64,000 nucleotides of DNA from Candidatus Alcyoniella australis (GTDB lineage: Bacteria; Lernaellota; Lernaellaia; JAVCCG01; Alcyoniellaceae): assembly GCA_030765605.1 (NCBI GenBank), contig JAVCCG010000113.1:1-64000 (forward strand), given 5' to 3'. Every line of letters begins with the position of its first letter. The first letter of the stretch is position 1. This document shows, in pieces, positions 25,512-34,699 of this stretch. Under the pieces are notes generated by a model. That model was not told the origin of the DNA, made no database searches, and saw nothing but the letters and a program-made list of their open reading frames with translations. A program made the position numbers and the translations under genes.

Positions 25512-26474
25512 ATGCGAAACAAGATCTATTCCAGCGGCCGGGTGCGGGTGGTCGACGCGGATAACTTCGTCACCGAGCACGTGATCTCCACCGAGGACGT
25601 TGACCGGGACGGCGAGGTGGTGGTCTTCGACGACCTGGAGCGCGCCGCGCGCAATTTCGTCAACAATCCGGTGGTGTTGTTTTTTCACAACGCCGATCCG
25701 GCCACGCCCAAGCTGCCCATCGGCCGCAACCTCGAGCTGCGGCGCGAGCAGGGCCGGGTGGTGGCCCGCACCCAGTTCGCGGTGCGCGAGGACCAGAGCG
25801 GGTTCACGCGCACGTTGTGGAACCTGCACGTGGGCGGCTATCTCAACGGCGTGTCCATCGGCTTCCGCCCCGAACGGGTCGAGGTCGTGGGCCAGGGCCG
25901 CGAGGCAGTGCGCGTGGTGCATGTGGACGAGCTGCTCGAGTACAGCCTGGTGCCGATCCCGGCCAACCCCGAGGCGCTGACCTCCATGGCCAAGGCCCTG
26001 GCCGATCGCCGCCGGGTCCAGCTCGGCAAGCCCTCGGCCTATGTCACGGGCTTTGCCACTGCCGACGCCGCCCTAAACGCCCTGAGCGGCGAGCGCGATC
26101 CTGGCCAGCCCGACGCCCAGCGCCGTGCAGTTCGACCTCGACGACGCGTCGGAGATCAGCGAGCACGACCTGCTGCTGGTGCCGCTGTCCACGTTGCGGG
26201 CCGTGCGTGTGGACTCCAAAAACAGCGACACGCTGTGCATCAGCCCCGCGTTGCCCACAGCCCCGGCCGGAGGCGAGACCATCGCCGCGAGTCTGGTCTA
26301 TCGGCTCAACACCCGACCGACCTCCTCGTTCACCATCACGCGTGCCGGCTCGTTTTTCTGCGAGTGGGCGGCGGGATGCTGGGTCGATTCGATCAGCCTC
26401 AGCGTATCCAGCGGCTCCGAGCCGCGACTCAAGCTCGCGGGCGGATACGCGGACAAGTCGTACGCACACTCTGA
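25512..26474 (+). CDS. Prohead protease (HK97 family), fused 3' end
   Basis: Residues 1-~190 fit HK97-type prohead proteases: VISTEDVDRDGEVVVFDDL, NPVVLFFHNADPATPKLPIG, WNLHVGGYLNGVSIGFRP and LLEYSLVPIPANPEAL, containing the catalytic His (FHN) and Ser (SIGF) regions. The protease matures the capsid scaffold. After about 26090 the frame reads through the next gene's DNA out of frame and encodes an Arg-rich nonsense tail. The major capsid gene that should follow is absent. The ATG at 25512 is preferred over TTG 25503. Confidence 0.75.
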   Translation: MRNKIYSSGRVRVVDADNFVTEHVISTEDVDRDGEVVVFDDLERAARNFVNNPVVLFFHNADPATPKLPIGRNLELRREQGRVVARTQFAVREDQSGFTRTLWNLHVGGYLNGVSIGFRPERVEVVGQGREAVRVVHVDELLEYSLVPIPANPEALTSMAKALADRRRVQLGKPSAYVTGFATADAALNALSGERDPGQPDAQRRAVRPRRRVGDQRARPAAGAAVHVAGRACGLQKQRHAVHQPRVAHSPGRRRDHRRESGLSAQHPTDLLVHHHACRLVFLRVGGGMLGRFDQPQRIQRLRAATQARGRIRGQVVRTL

Positions 26475-27156
26475 CGCGTTGAGCCAGACCGTGGGAACCA
26501 CCGACGGGACCACGATCTACGTCGAGCACCCGTACAAGTTCCGCGCCGGCACGGACGTTCCGTGCTGGGTCCAGATCGACGACGAGGTGCTCAAGGTCAC
26601 GGCGGTCGATCTTGATACCGGGGCGCTGAGCGTGGAGCGCGGAGTGCAGGGGAGCGTGGCTGCCACCCACGAACTGGCCGTAGCGGTTGAGCCCTACACG
26701 CCGACTCCGACGCTGTCCGACGCGTCGCCGTCCAGCGGCCTACTGGGCAAGCTGCGCTACGCCGACTCGACCTCGAGCGGCCTGGACCTCTACGCCACGC
26801 AGATTGAGATCGAACTCGAGAACAAGTGCAAGGCGATCAACGGCCCGTTCGGCACGGCCATCCCGCAGGGCTTTGTCAGCGGTGAGAAACGCGAGGTCAA
26901 CGTGCGACTCGGGCTGTACCTGACCCAGGACCAGGCTGAGCAGTGGGGCGCGGCCTTCAGCCGTGCGGACGTCGAGGACGTGATGCTGCAAATCGGCGTC
27001 AGCGCCGGGTCGGTGCTGGCCGCCTGTGTGCCCAAGCTACATCTAAAGCCGGTCGACATCGGAATCGAGGACGCCGAGGAGATCGTGGTCACCCTCGAGG
27101 GGCGCGCCCTGTGCGGCTCGGAGGGCAACGACGAACTGATCCTCGCTTTTCTTTAA
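26125..27156 (+). CDS. Phage tail tube-like protein, 5'-truncated
   Basis: 343 residues from GTG 26125; the frame is open only from 26086 and has no ribosome site, so the true 5' end seems lost. Strand-rich sequence is typical of tail tube or sheath-adjacent proteins. The last ~120 residues (GLDLYATQIEIELENKCKAI, VNVRLGLYLTQDQAEQWGA, VPKLHLKPVDIGIEDAEEIV, VTLEGRALCG) form a domain common to major tail proteins. It precedes the tail chaperone by 10 bases, as expected for a tail tube gene. Translation may depend on the fused protease frame or may fail. Confidence 0.6.
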   Translation: MQFDLDDASEISEHDLLLVPLSTLRAVRVDSKNSDTLCISPALPTAPAGGETIAASLVYRLNTRPTSSFTITRAGSFFCEWAAGCWVDSISLSVSSGSEPRLKLAGGYADKSYAHSDALSQTVGTTDGTTIYVEHPYKFRAGTDVPCWVQIDDEVLKVTAVDLDTGALSVERGVQGSVAATHELAVAVEPYTPTPTLSDASPSSGLLGKLRYADSTSSGLDLYATQIEIELENKCKAINGPFGTAIPQGFVSGEKREVNVRLGLYLTQDQAEQWGAAFSRADVEDVMLQIGVSAGSVLAACVPKLHLKPVDIGIEDAEEIVVTLEGRALCGSEGNDELILAFL

Positions 27157-27166
27157 GGAGGAAAAA

Positions 27167-27574
27167 ATGGAAATCAACGGACGCAAGGTGGGCGACGTGT
27201 TGACCTACGTGCCCGAGTACAACGGCAACCGCGGACTGAGCATGCACGACCGTGTGGAGGTCGACCTGCTGCCGCTGTCCAACGCGGAGTTCGAGAATTT
27301 CGCCGCCCTGGCACTGCAACCCGACCCGACGCGCGGCAACGTAGCGGCCACTGGATTGCAACGCGATCCAACCCGGCCGGTCAGATGCGTGCTGATCCAA
27401 CGCGTAAGCGCGATCCGCAACCTGCGCTTTGGCGGCAGTCCGATTGTCAGCGGAGCAGATCTCGAACGCCTGATGGACGATTATCGCTCCGAGGATCTGG
27501 CCGCGCTGATTCGCGAGATCGTGCAGGCCGCATCGGACGTCTCGACCCTGGAACAGGGCCTGCGAAAAAACTGA
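27167..27574 (+). CDS. Tail assembly chaperone G-like protein
   Basis: 135 residues with an AAGGAGG ribosome site. It lies between the tail tube and tape measure genes, the standard place for the G/GT chaperone pair. Near its 3' end a slippery heptamer allows a -1 shift into the next frame. The chaperone coats the tape measure during tail assembly. No close family is recognised from sequence; the call rests on position, size and frameshift site. Confidence 0.7.
   Translation: MEINGRKVGDVLTYVPEYNGNRGLSMHDRVEVDLLPLSNAEFENFAALALQPDPTRGNVAATGLQRDPTRPVRCVLIQRVSAIRNLRFGGSPIVSGADLERLMDDYRSEDLAALIREIVQAASDVSTLEQGLRKN
27565..27571 (+). other. Programmed -1 ribosomal frameshift site
   Basis: The heptamer A AAA AAC is in register with the zero frame (CGA AAA AAC TGA) and the zero-frame stop follows at once. 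After a -1 slip, translation continues at CTG ACC AGG into a 127-codon extension. This is the classic pattern of tail chaperone genes. Confidence 0.8.
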
Positions 27575-27954
27575 CCAGGCTCGCGGTCTTCCTTTGCGAT
27601 CCGCGATCGCGTGAGTACGACTGCGAGCGTTGCAACGAGGAACTGCGGCGCGCGCGCAACTGCCTCGACGGCTTTGAGCCCGCGCCCCAGGTCTTTGGAC
27701 CACGCGAGGCCAACCAGCGCGGCCTGGGGATCTTCACCCAGTGCCCGCGGGGGCTAATCCGTAGGCAGCCCGAGCTGCTGCATTTCTGGAACCTCTACTG
27801 CCGCTGCAGCACCCTCAAGGCGCTGCCCGGACCCGGCGGCCTCGACGATCAGGATGCGCGCACGACTCAGGCGTTGATGGCGATATCCGAGACGCTGTGC
27901 ACGCTGCAGCAGATAACCGCCGAGGCCGACTGGGCCAGAGCGAACCATAGGTGA
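27571..27954 (+). CDS. Tail assembly chaperone T extension (via -1 frameshift)
   Basis: 127 residues in the -1 frame after the slippery site (LTRLAVFLCDPRSREYDCER). There is no start codon or ribosome site of its own near the 5' end. It contains cysteines with regular spacing (CDPRSREYDCERC, CPRGLI, YCRCS). In other phages this T part of GT recruits tail tube subunits to the tape measure. It ends 5 bases before the tape measure gene. Confidence 0.75.
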   Translation: MTRLAVFLCDPRSREYDCERCNEELRRARNCLDGFEPAPQVFGPREANQRGLGIFTQCPRGLIRRQPELLHFWNLYCRCSTLKALPGPGGLDDQDARTTQALMAISETLCTLQQITAEADWARANHR

Positions 27955-27958
27955 GAAC

Positions 27959-28891
27959 ATGGCGCAGACTATTGCCAAACAGATCGAGATCGAGATCCTC
28001 GCCAAGGACCGTACGCGCGGTCTGCTTTCGCGGATCAACGCACTGATGCTCACGGCCCAACGCCGGGCCCAAGAGCTGGGTCAGAGCGCGGGCAAGGCGG
28101 CCGAAACCCTCGGCGCGCTGGGCGCGGGCTTGGATGCCGCGGCTGTTCAGCGCTACGGCGAAGGGCTGGTACTGGCCCGTTCCGAGCTCGAGACGCTCGA
28201 CCAGCGGGTGACCGCGTTGTACCAGAGTTCGCAGATTCAGTTCTCGCTGCTCAGCGAAACGGTCTACAGCGTGGGCCGTTCTTTCGACGCGGTGGGCAAC
28301 ACGTTTATCTCGGGCTTTGCCGATACGCTGATCTACGGCAGCTGGGACGCCGAGCGCGCGCTCAAGGGGCTGGGGCGCACGATCCTCACTACGCTGCTCG
28401 GCGCCCTGAGCCAGTGGGCTGTCAAGCAGCTGGTGATCAAGAGCCTGGAGTCGGCACAGATCGCGCTGCTCGCCGTGGAGCAGGGACAGGTCGCTGCGCT
28501 GACCCTGTCGTACAATGCCCTGGCCGCGGCCAAGCTCATTGCGTTGGGGCCCGCCGGCCTACTGCTGCACGGTGGCGGCGCAGTGATGCACGAGGGTGGA
28601 CCTGTGCGACGCGCACATTCCGGATTGCGCGCCGACGAAGTCGGGCCGTTCATTTTGCAGCGCGGCGAGTTCGTGATGCAGCGCAGCACGGTTCAGTCCA
28701 TCGGCTCGCAGCGCATGGCATATATCAACCAGACCGGGCAGCTGCCGCAGTCCAGTCCGACCATCAACATCACGGTCAACGCCGGCCCGGGAAGCGACGG
28801 CCGCAGGATCGGCCGCGACCTTGCTGAAGAGCTGTCCTGGCAAAGCCGCACCGGTCGGTTGCAGCTCGACCGCCGGGCGATCAGGGGTTAA
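27959..28891 (+). CDS. Short tail tape measure protein
   Basis: 310 residues. An alpha-helical N-terminal part (EILAKDRTRGLLSRINALML, AQELGQSAGKAAETLGALG) is followed by a hydrophobic helix region (TILTTLLGALSQWAVKQLVI) and a C-terminal segment HEGGPVRRAHSGLRADEVGP with FILQRGEFVMQRSTVQS, seen at the C-terminus of many tape measure proteins. Its short length predicts a short tail. It follows the frameshifted chaperone as expected. Confidence 0.75.
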   Translation: MAQTIAKQIEIEILAKDRTRGLLSRINALMLTAQRRAQELGQSAGKAAETLGALGAGLDAAAVQRYGEGLVLARSELETLDQRVTALYQSSQIQFSLLSETVYSVGRSFDAVGNTFISGFADTLIYGSWDAERALKGLGRTILTTLLGALSQWAVKQLVIKSLESAQIALLAVEQGQVAALTLSYNALAAAKLIALGPAGLLLHGGGAVMHEGGPVRRAHSGLRADEVGPFILQRGEFVMQRSTVQSIGSQRMAYINQTGQLPQSSPTINITVNAGPGSDGRRIGRDLAEELSWQSRTGRLQLDRRAIRG

Positions 28892-28894
28892 AGC

Positions 28895-31800
28895 ATGTCT
28901 GTAAACGACCGCAAATGGACCGAGGCCAACGGGATCATCCCGGCTGGCTATTCGTCCGGCACCTGTCATCAAGTGCTCAAAGACAGCACCGACAGCAGCC
29001 TGTTCTATGCCTGCTACGGCGGCGCGGGGGGCGGGATTGTATCTATTGACTCGGACGCCGACTCGGACAATGGCGCGCAGATCGCCTATGCCGACCTGGC
29101 AAACGCCTGCGCCCTGACACAAGACGATGATTATCTATATATCGGTACTGGCGAAGCATCGGGCACTGGAGTACATCGTATCGCCAAGAGTTACCTTGCC
29201 GTGGCGGGTCCGGGCGGCGAACAAACAGCACACCTCGCTGTGTTCCTTTCGACTAGCACGGGTGAGCCGATTTACTCAAATGAGATCGGCGTGCGCGGGC
29301 TGGCGTTCAACGATAATCTTGACCACCTGGCGATCAGTTGCGGGCGGCTGTCGATCTACGACATGGAGACGCCGGGAGCCGAAGCGGTCTACGACAGCAG
29401 CGCATATTCTCCAGCCAACGGCCCGGTGGTTGCGAGTGGTGACAAGGCGTGGTGGGTCTTTAACGGAGACCGGGGCAAGGTCTGCGCAATCGACTTGACC
29501 ACGCCCGCTGCCGACGATTTCCGTCCGGACGAATGCCTAATCGATCCCAGTGACGACTTCGGCGATGCGTCGTTAGATGCGGCCCGCTGGGCCTTATACA
29601 CAGAGGGCAGCCCGTCCTCATATTCGGCGACAGAATCCGGCGGGGCGTTGACTCTCGCCCTCACCCATCGCAACAGCAGCGGGGACGACGTAATCGGAGT
29701 TGGGGGGCAGAGCTATTTAGGGGCAGCTGACTTCTCGGTTGCTGTGGACTTCGGAGCGTTGACCACCAGCGCGATCGGAGCATCCGACCTGCGGTCGATC
29801 AACCTTTACGTCCGGATCTTTGATGCAACTTGGTCGGCAAACCTGACCGGCGTAATCAGGGCGCACAAAAACCCAACGACCGAATGGGTCCAGGCAACGT
29901 TTTACCGCGGAGGGGCGCTGATATTTGACACGTCAATCAGCCCCGCGGCGTGGAGTGCCGGGGTCAAACTTTATATCGAGCGGGTAGGAACAATCGTAAC
30001 ATGCTCATACGACACCGGCGGCGGCAAGACTACGATCAACAGCAACACGCACGCTGACAACAACAACTATGACCGGCTGTGGATCGGCGGAATATATGCG
30101 ACAGACCGCGATTTAACAGCGCCATACGACTCTACCATCTCCATTCCCGTCAACGACGTGGCTGTGGTCACAACGGCTGGTTATGCCGCCCTTCCGACCG
30201 GAACGATCAACGACATCGCCTTTGCACCGGGCACCGGCACCGACATGCTGCTATTGGCGACCAACGCCGGGCTGTACAAGGTGGACACTGACACAAGCTC
30301 CGCCTGGGGCAGCTACGAGGACCTGAGCGTTGAGACGTTCGGTCAGTCCGGCTCGGGCGCGGATCACGAGATTCTGCACGGCGCGTCCGATGCGTGCGCC
30401 TGTTGCGACGTGGACAGCAGCGCCACGGGAAGCAACGGGAACACCTTCGTAGGCACCGACAAAGGCGTGTCTGTGATCGACCTGTCGGACGATACGCTGG
30501 TCGGCTGGTTCGACAGCTCGGGCGGCCAGTGGGCAGGCGATAGCATCTCGCAGTCGACCAATAACGACGCCATCGCCTGCCTGTCGATTGCCAACAATTC
30601 CAACTCCAAATTTGCCTATGGCGGATCGTCCGGACTGATCACTCCGGACGTCGACGCGCCGGGCGAGCCACAGGCCTTCGGCTATCAGGGCGATGATACG
30701 GATTGCATCCACACGCGCTGGGACCAGGCCACTGACCCGGACGTGGACTGCTACGAGATCGAGCGCAGCGGCAACGACGACGAGGGTACGTGGTATCGAC
30801 TCAAAGACGACTTCACGTGGGCCACGTCGGGCGATTACTTACAGATCGACGCCCAGGACGAGCTGTGCAGCCTGCGGATCACCGACCTGTCCACCGGCCG
30901 CTATAAGGTGCGAGTGCGGACGCGGGACTACGCCAACAACGCCGGGGACTGGACGACCTCGAGTTGGATTTACATTGGCGTTCCCAGCTCGCTGTCGATC
31001 TCGATTCTCTCGGGCTCGACCCGCACTACCACCCGCGCGGTTACGCTCACGGTCAGCGGCTACAGCCACGCCGACGCCGGGCCGATCGCCAACTACGGCA
31101 TCGATCAAATTTCCTTAAGCGACGACGATACCAACTGGGACGAATGGCGCGAGTTCACCGCAGGCGACTCCAACGATTACGACTACAACCTGCCTGTTGG
31201 CGACGGCAAGAAGACCGTGTACGTCAAGGGCCGCGACGAGGCGCAAAACGAGTCCAACAGCTATAGCTCGAGCATCGTCCTGTCCGAGGCGGGCGCCGGC
31301 TCGCTTGGCAACTACGCGGACAATGTACTGCTGGCGCTTGAGGGTACGCACTTTGAGGGCGACAACGCCACGCTGACCTCGGACTCCGAGGCCTCGGGCT
31401 ACGAGGACGACAACGTGCTCAGCGACGCCCTGGGGCAGACCTGGCGCACGACCAACGGTTCGGGCGTCAAGTACCTGCGCTTCGACCTGGGTTCGGCCAA
31501 GACGATCCATGCTGTAGCGATCCTCGGGCACAACTTCCAGTCGTCGGGCATCACGGCGCTTGATCTGAAGCTCCAAGCCAACACCACCGACACCTGGCTG
31601 ACGCCCGCGCTTGAGGTCGACCTATCGGACTATCGAGCCCTGGACCGCATCGTCTACGTCACCGGCGGCGAGACCTATCGCTACTGGCGCATTCGGATGT
31701 CCGCGACCGGGATCGTCGGCTACCTCGAGATCGGCCGGGTGGTGCTGACTTCAGCGTTCCAGCCCCTGTTCAACTTCGACGACAGCTACACCTACGATCT

Positions 31801-32110
31801 TACCGACCCCTCGCCGATCAGCCGCACCGAGGCCGGACACCGGCGCGGCAAGGTCCGCGACGTGCGGCGCGGCTATCATCTGGGCTGGAGCAAATCGATC
31901 ATGACCCTGGCCGACCAGGAAACTCTCGAGGATGCCTACTGCCAGTGCGGCGTACTACGGCCCGTGCTGGTGATTCCCGATCCGAGCACCACGGCACGGG
32001 CCTGCGCAACGGGCGTCTACGGACATCTGAGCAGCCCGCTGAGCTTTCGGCGTAGCGGCCCGGAGGACTACGCAGGCCTGACCCTTGACGTTGAGGAGAT
32101 CACCGGATGA
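28895..32110 (+). CDS. Large multidomain phage tail protein (FN3, F5/8C-like)
   Basis: 1071 residues. The N-terminal ~580 residues have repeated strand units (LADQ-type turns, TDKGVSVIDLSDDTLVGWFD) like a beta-propeller with an inserted LamG-like region. Residues ~590-690 resemble fibronectin type III (EPQAFGYQGDDTDCIHTRWD, YKVRVRTRDYANNAG). Residues ~815-950 resemble a discoidin or F5/8C domain (YLRFDLGSAKTIHAVAILGH, YRYWRIRMSATGIVGYLEIG). The last part, with RRGYHLGWSKSIMTLADQ, is like phage tail proteins. Such domains bind surface sugars or proteins, so this may be the receptor-binding tail component. The 3' end overlaps the next gene. Confidence 0.6.
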   Translation: MSVNDRKWTEANGIIPAGYSSGTCHQVLKDSTDSSLFYACYGGAGGGIVSIDSDADSDNGAQIAYADLANACALTQDDDYLYIGTGEASGTGVHRIAKSYLAVAGPGGEQTAHLAVFLSTSTGEPIYSNEIGVRGLAFNDNLDHLAISCGRLSIYDMETPGAEAVYDSSAYSPANGPVVASGDKAWWVFNGDRGKVCAIDLTTPAADDFRPDECLIDPSDDFGDASLDAARWALYTEGSPSSYSATESGGALTLALTHRNSSGDDVIGVGGQSYLGAADFSVAVDFGALTTSAIGASDLRSINLYVRIFDATWSANLTGVIRAHKNPTTEWVQATFYRGGALIFDTSISPAAWSAGVKLYIERVGTIVTCSYDTGGGKTTINSNTHADNNNYDRLWIGGIYATDRDLTAPYDSTISIPVNDVAVVTTAGYAALPTGTINDIAFAPGTGTDMLLLATNAGLYKVDTDTSSAWGSYEDLSVETFGQSGSGADHEILHGASDACACCDVDSSATGSNGNTFVGTDKGVSVIDLSDDTLVGWFDSSGGQWAGDSISQSTNNDAIACLSIANNSNSKFAYGGSSGLITPDVDAPGEPQAFGYQGDDTDCIHTRWDQATDPDVDCYEIERSGNDDEGTWYRLKDDFTWATSGDYLQIDAQDELCSLRITDLSTGRYKVRVRTRDYANNAGDWTTSSWIYIGVPSSLSISILSGSTRTTTRAVTLTVSGYSHADAGPIANYGIDQISLSDDDTNWDEWREFTAGDSNDYDYNLPVGDGKKTVYVKGRDEAQNESNSYSSSIVLSEAGAGSLGNYADNVLLALEGTHFEGDNATLTSDSEASGYEDDNVLSDALGQTWRTTNGSGVKYLRFDLGSAKTIHAVAILGHNFQSSGITALDLKLQANTTDTWLTPALEVDLSDYRALDRIVYVTGGETYRYWRIRMSATGIVGYLEIGRVVLTSAFQPLFNFDDSYTYDLTDPSPISRTEAGHRRGKVRDVRRGYHLGWSKSIMTLADQETLEDAYCQCGVLRPVLVIPDPSTTARACATGVYGHLSSPLSFRRSGPEDYAGLTLDVEEITG

Positions 32111-33894
32111 CCTGGGGACCCGACGCAAGCGATACCAGCGCAGCCTGGCATGTGCTGCTTTCTTTGGGCGGAACCGGCGCGCTGTACCTGTCGGCGGGCG
32201 AGACTATTACTCGCTCGACCCAAGGCGCGTCCCGCGTGTGGCAGGCGCTGCCGATGGATCTGGGGCCGATCGAAGAAGAGTTCTCCGACGGCCTGATCCG
32301 CGCGCCGCGCATCGGCTCGTACACGGTCGAGATTACGGACGACGACCAGGGCACGCTTCAGGCCTGGTACGAGAACAACGATGGCGCCCTGGGGCGCAAG
32401 GTCTCGATCTGGGCGTCGGACGATGACGCCACGACCGCCGAGTTGGTGTTCGACGGCGTGATCGACGAACCGTCCGATGCAGTGTTCGACTACTCGACCA
32501 AGGTGCTCGAACTGCGCGTGATGGATCGTCGCACATCCGAGGATCAGAACGTGCCGCCCAACACGTTGGACCCGGACAACCCGGACTACGAGTACATCGA
32601 CGACGCCTGGAAGGGCCGGCCGATCCCGATCCTCTACGGCGATTGGTCCGAGGGCCGGGTGCACCACAGCGGCAGCATGCGGCGACCGGTGATTGAGGCC
32701 GTGGCGATCGACACCGGAGTGCACCGCGGCGTGGGCCAGTACGCCATGCGCTTTCAGGTCTGTGATCCTGGGACCAACGGCATCGCGTACATCGGCGATC
32801 GGGTATGGATCAAGTACGGCAACTCCGCGGCACACGGCAGCGAATGGTCGTGGATGAACACCAGCTCGATCGATCTGGACACAAGCTGCTTCTCGGTCTC
32901 GACCACGGAGATCGAAGCACAGTCCTACCGCTACCAGATTGGGGATCGGTTCTTCGTCTACTGCAAGGGAAACGCGGACGGCGCGGGCAACGTGATCGAG
33001 AATCCGCTGCTGATCTTGCGCGACCTGTGGAACAACTATGCCAGCCCGGTCACGGAGAACAACGACTGGTTCGACAGCTTCAGCACCGAATACCTCCATT
33101 TCAGCGGCAGCCGGGCGCGGGCGCGGCTGGTTGACCAGGAACCGCTGATCGACGTGTCCGACCGGCTGTGCACCGAGTTCAACATGATCTGGGGCGTCAA
33201 GCCCGAGGAGTCCGGCGGGGTCTGGGATACGGTCTACTGGGCGCGGCGGTTCGATCCCTGGAACACCTCGGGCAACGCCACGCCCACGGCGGACTATCGG
33301 CCGGCCTGGGGCAGTATCAGCTCCGAGCCGATAATCAAGCCCGCAGAAACAGACCTCTATGCAGACCGTCTGCGAGTGCTGTATCGCTATCACCCGCTGC
33401 TTGAAATCTGGTCAAAGTTAAAAGAGGCCAATGTTTCCGGCCTGAAGTATTTGCCCTGGAACCCTGGCGGCGCGGGCTACGTCACGCGCGAAATCGAAAC
33501 CACCTGGCTGTGGCGCAAGGCCGACGCGTACCGCCTCATCGACCAGCAGGCTCTGCTCTATAGCCGCAAGCGCCTGGTCTGGGAGTTCCCTGCCTGGGGC
33601 TGGCCGATGAACGTCTACCTAGGGGACGCGGTCCAGTGGCAGTCCACAAACGACAACGACGCGCGGCGCGGAATCGTCATCGGCCGCCGCGTCGATCTTC
33701 AGAGCGGCGAATGCGAGTTGACCGTGCTCGACTGCTCGGATCGCGTAGAATACTACGCCCGCTGGACGTCCGACACTGAAGACGTCTACGACGACCAGGA
33801 CACGGACGGCAAACGCATCTGGGGCTTCTGGACCGACGAGGACGGGCTGTGTGATCCACCCGATTCAACCTCGGACGACAGCCACTGGATCTAA
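32107..33894 (+). CDS. Tail hub/baseplate-like protein
   Basis: 595 residues, ATGA overlap with the preceding gene. The N-terminal ~180 residues have strand patterns (APRIGSYTVEITDDDQGTLQ, KVLELRVMDRRTSEDQNVPP) and a DAWKGRPIPILYGDWSEG segment seen in phage tail tip and hub proteins. The C-terminal part (TDLYADRLRVLYRYHPLLEI, LVWEFPAWGWPMNVYLGDAV) also fits a hub. Position after the tape measure and large tail protein supports a role at the tail tip. No enzyme motif is recognised. Confidence 0.55.
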   Translation: MTWGPDASDTSAAWHVLLSLGGTGALYLSAGETITRSTQGASRVWQALPMDLGPIEEEFSDGLIRAPRIGSYTVEITDDDQGTLQAWYENNDGALGRKVSIWASDDDATTAELVFDGVIDEPSDAVFDYSTKVLELRVMDRRTSEDQNVPPNTLDPDNPDYEYIDDAWKGRPIPILYGDWSEGRVHHSGSMRRPVIEAVAIDTGVHRGVGQYAMRFQVCDPGTNGIAYIGDRVWIKYGNSAAHGSEWSWMNTSSIDLDTSCFSVSTTEIEAQSYRYQIGDRFFVYCKGNADGAGNVIENPLLILRDLWNNYASPVTENNDWFDSFSTEYLHFSGSRARARLVDQEPLIDVSDRLCTEFNMIWGVKPEESGGVWDTVYWARRFDPWNTSGNATPTADYRPAWGSISSEPIIKPAETDLYADRLRVLYRYHPLLEIWSKLKEANVSGLKYLPWNPGGAGYVTREIETTWLWRKADAYRLIDQQALLYSRKRLVWEFPAWGWPMNVYLGDAVQWQSTNDNDARRGIVIGRRVDLQSGECELTVLDCSDRVEYYARWTSDTEDVYDDQDTDGKRIWGFWTDEDGLCDPPDSTSDDSHWI

Positions 33895-33960
33895 TCAACT
33901 GATTAGCAATACTTAATAGTTCGAGTTGTTAAGAATTCCTTAACTGCTCAGGAGCAAGCA

Positions 33961-34650
33961 ATGACCGAGCGGCATGACAGCGAAAACCATGAATACACCG
34001 AGATCAGCACCCTCACCACGGGCAATCCGACCAAGGCCTCGGAGGGCAACGCGCTGCGGACCAACGTCGAATATGCCCTTGACGCCTCGGTGCAAGGGCT
34101 CAGCCCGGATGCCAGCTACAACAGCAGCCAGGCCGACGCGGCCAAGTCGGGCTTTGCGATCATCGATGTGTACGCGGTATGCCAGGAGGGCAACGGCGCG
34201 CAGATCCTCGACCCGGACAACCTGCCGTTCGATCTGGACGACAGCGATCAAATGAGCCTCTACGATCGGTTCATCACGATCGAGGTGATGTGGGTCTGTA
34301 ACAATGCTGCGGACAAGACGGCAATGTGCAAGTTCCTGCCCGGCGGTGAGTACGACGACGCATTCTCGACCGGCAGCACGCAAAGCCACGGCACGATCGA
34401 GCATGGGACCAACGTAGTGCGCCTCTGGACCGGACCGGGGCAGTTGGATGTCACCACGGGCAAGTACGCGGGAACGGCGAACTATACGCTGGAAGATGTC
34501 TACACAACAACCGGCACCTGGACCGCCTGGGTGGACACGGACGATGACAACCTGTACCTGCGCGCCGACGATACATCGACCTACTCTTACTGGTTCGCCT
34601 GCGCAATCCGGATCACGGTCGGCCCGCGCACCACGCATTACAGCGCGTGA
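33961..34650 (+). CDS. Phage structural protein of unknown role
   Basis: 229 residues with a CAGGAG ribosome site. There is no signal peptide or membrane segment. The C-terminal half is strand-rich with Thr and Asp (YTLEDVYTTTGTWTAWVDTD, YSYWFACAIRITVG). I do not recognise a family. It lies between tail genes and the lipoprotein pair, so it may be a tail fibre or decoration protein. Confidence 0.5.
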   Translation: MTERHDSENHEYTEISTLTTGNPTKASEGNALRTNVEYALDASVQGLSPDASYNSSQADAAKSGFAIIDVYAVCQEGNGAQILDPDNLPFDLDDSDQMSLYDRFITIEVMWVCNNAADKTAMCKFLPGGEYDDAFSTGSTQSHGTIEHGTNVVRLWTGPGQLDVTTGKYAGTANYTLEDVYTTTGTWTAWVDTDDDNLYLRADDTSTYSYWFACAIRITVGPRTTHYSA

Positions 34651-34699
34651 TTGAATTATCTATACGCAGCCCGCATATTGTTCCCAGGAGGACGGGAGC

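Noticed and set aside
26125-26474. Extended protease C-terminal domain
   Set aside because: The Arg/Gly-rich translation is the tail gene read in another frame, not a protein domain.
27385-27570. Independent start for the second chaperone frame
   Set aside because: The upstream part of that frame is a shadow of the first gene; the slippery heptamer explains its translation better.
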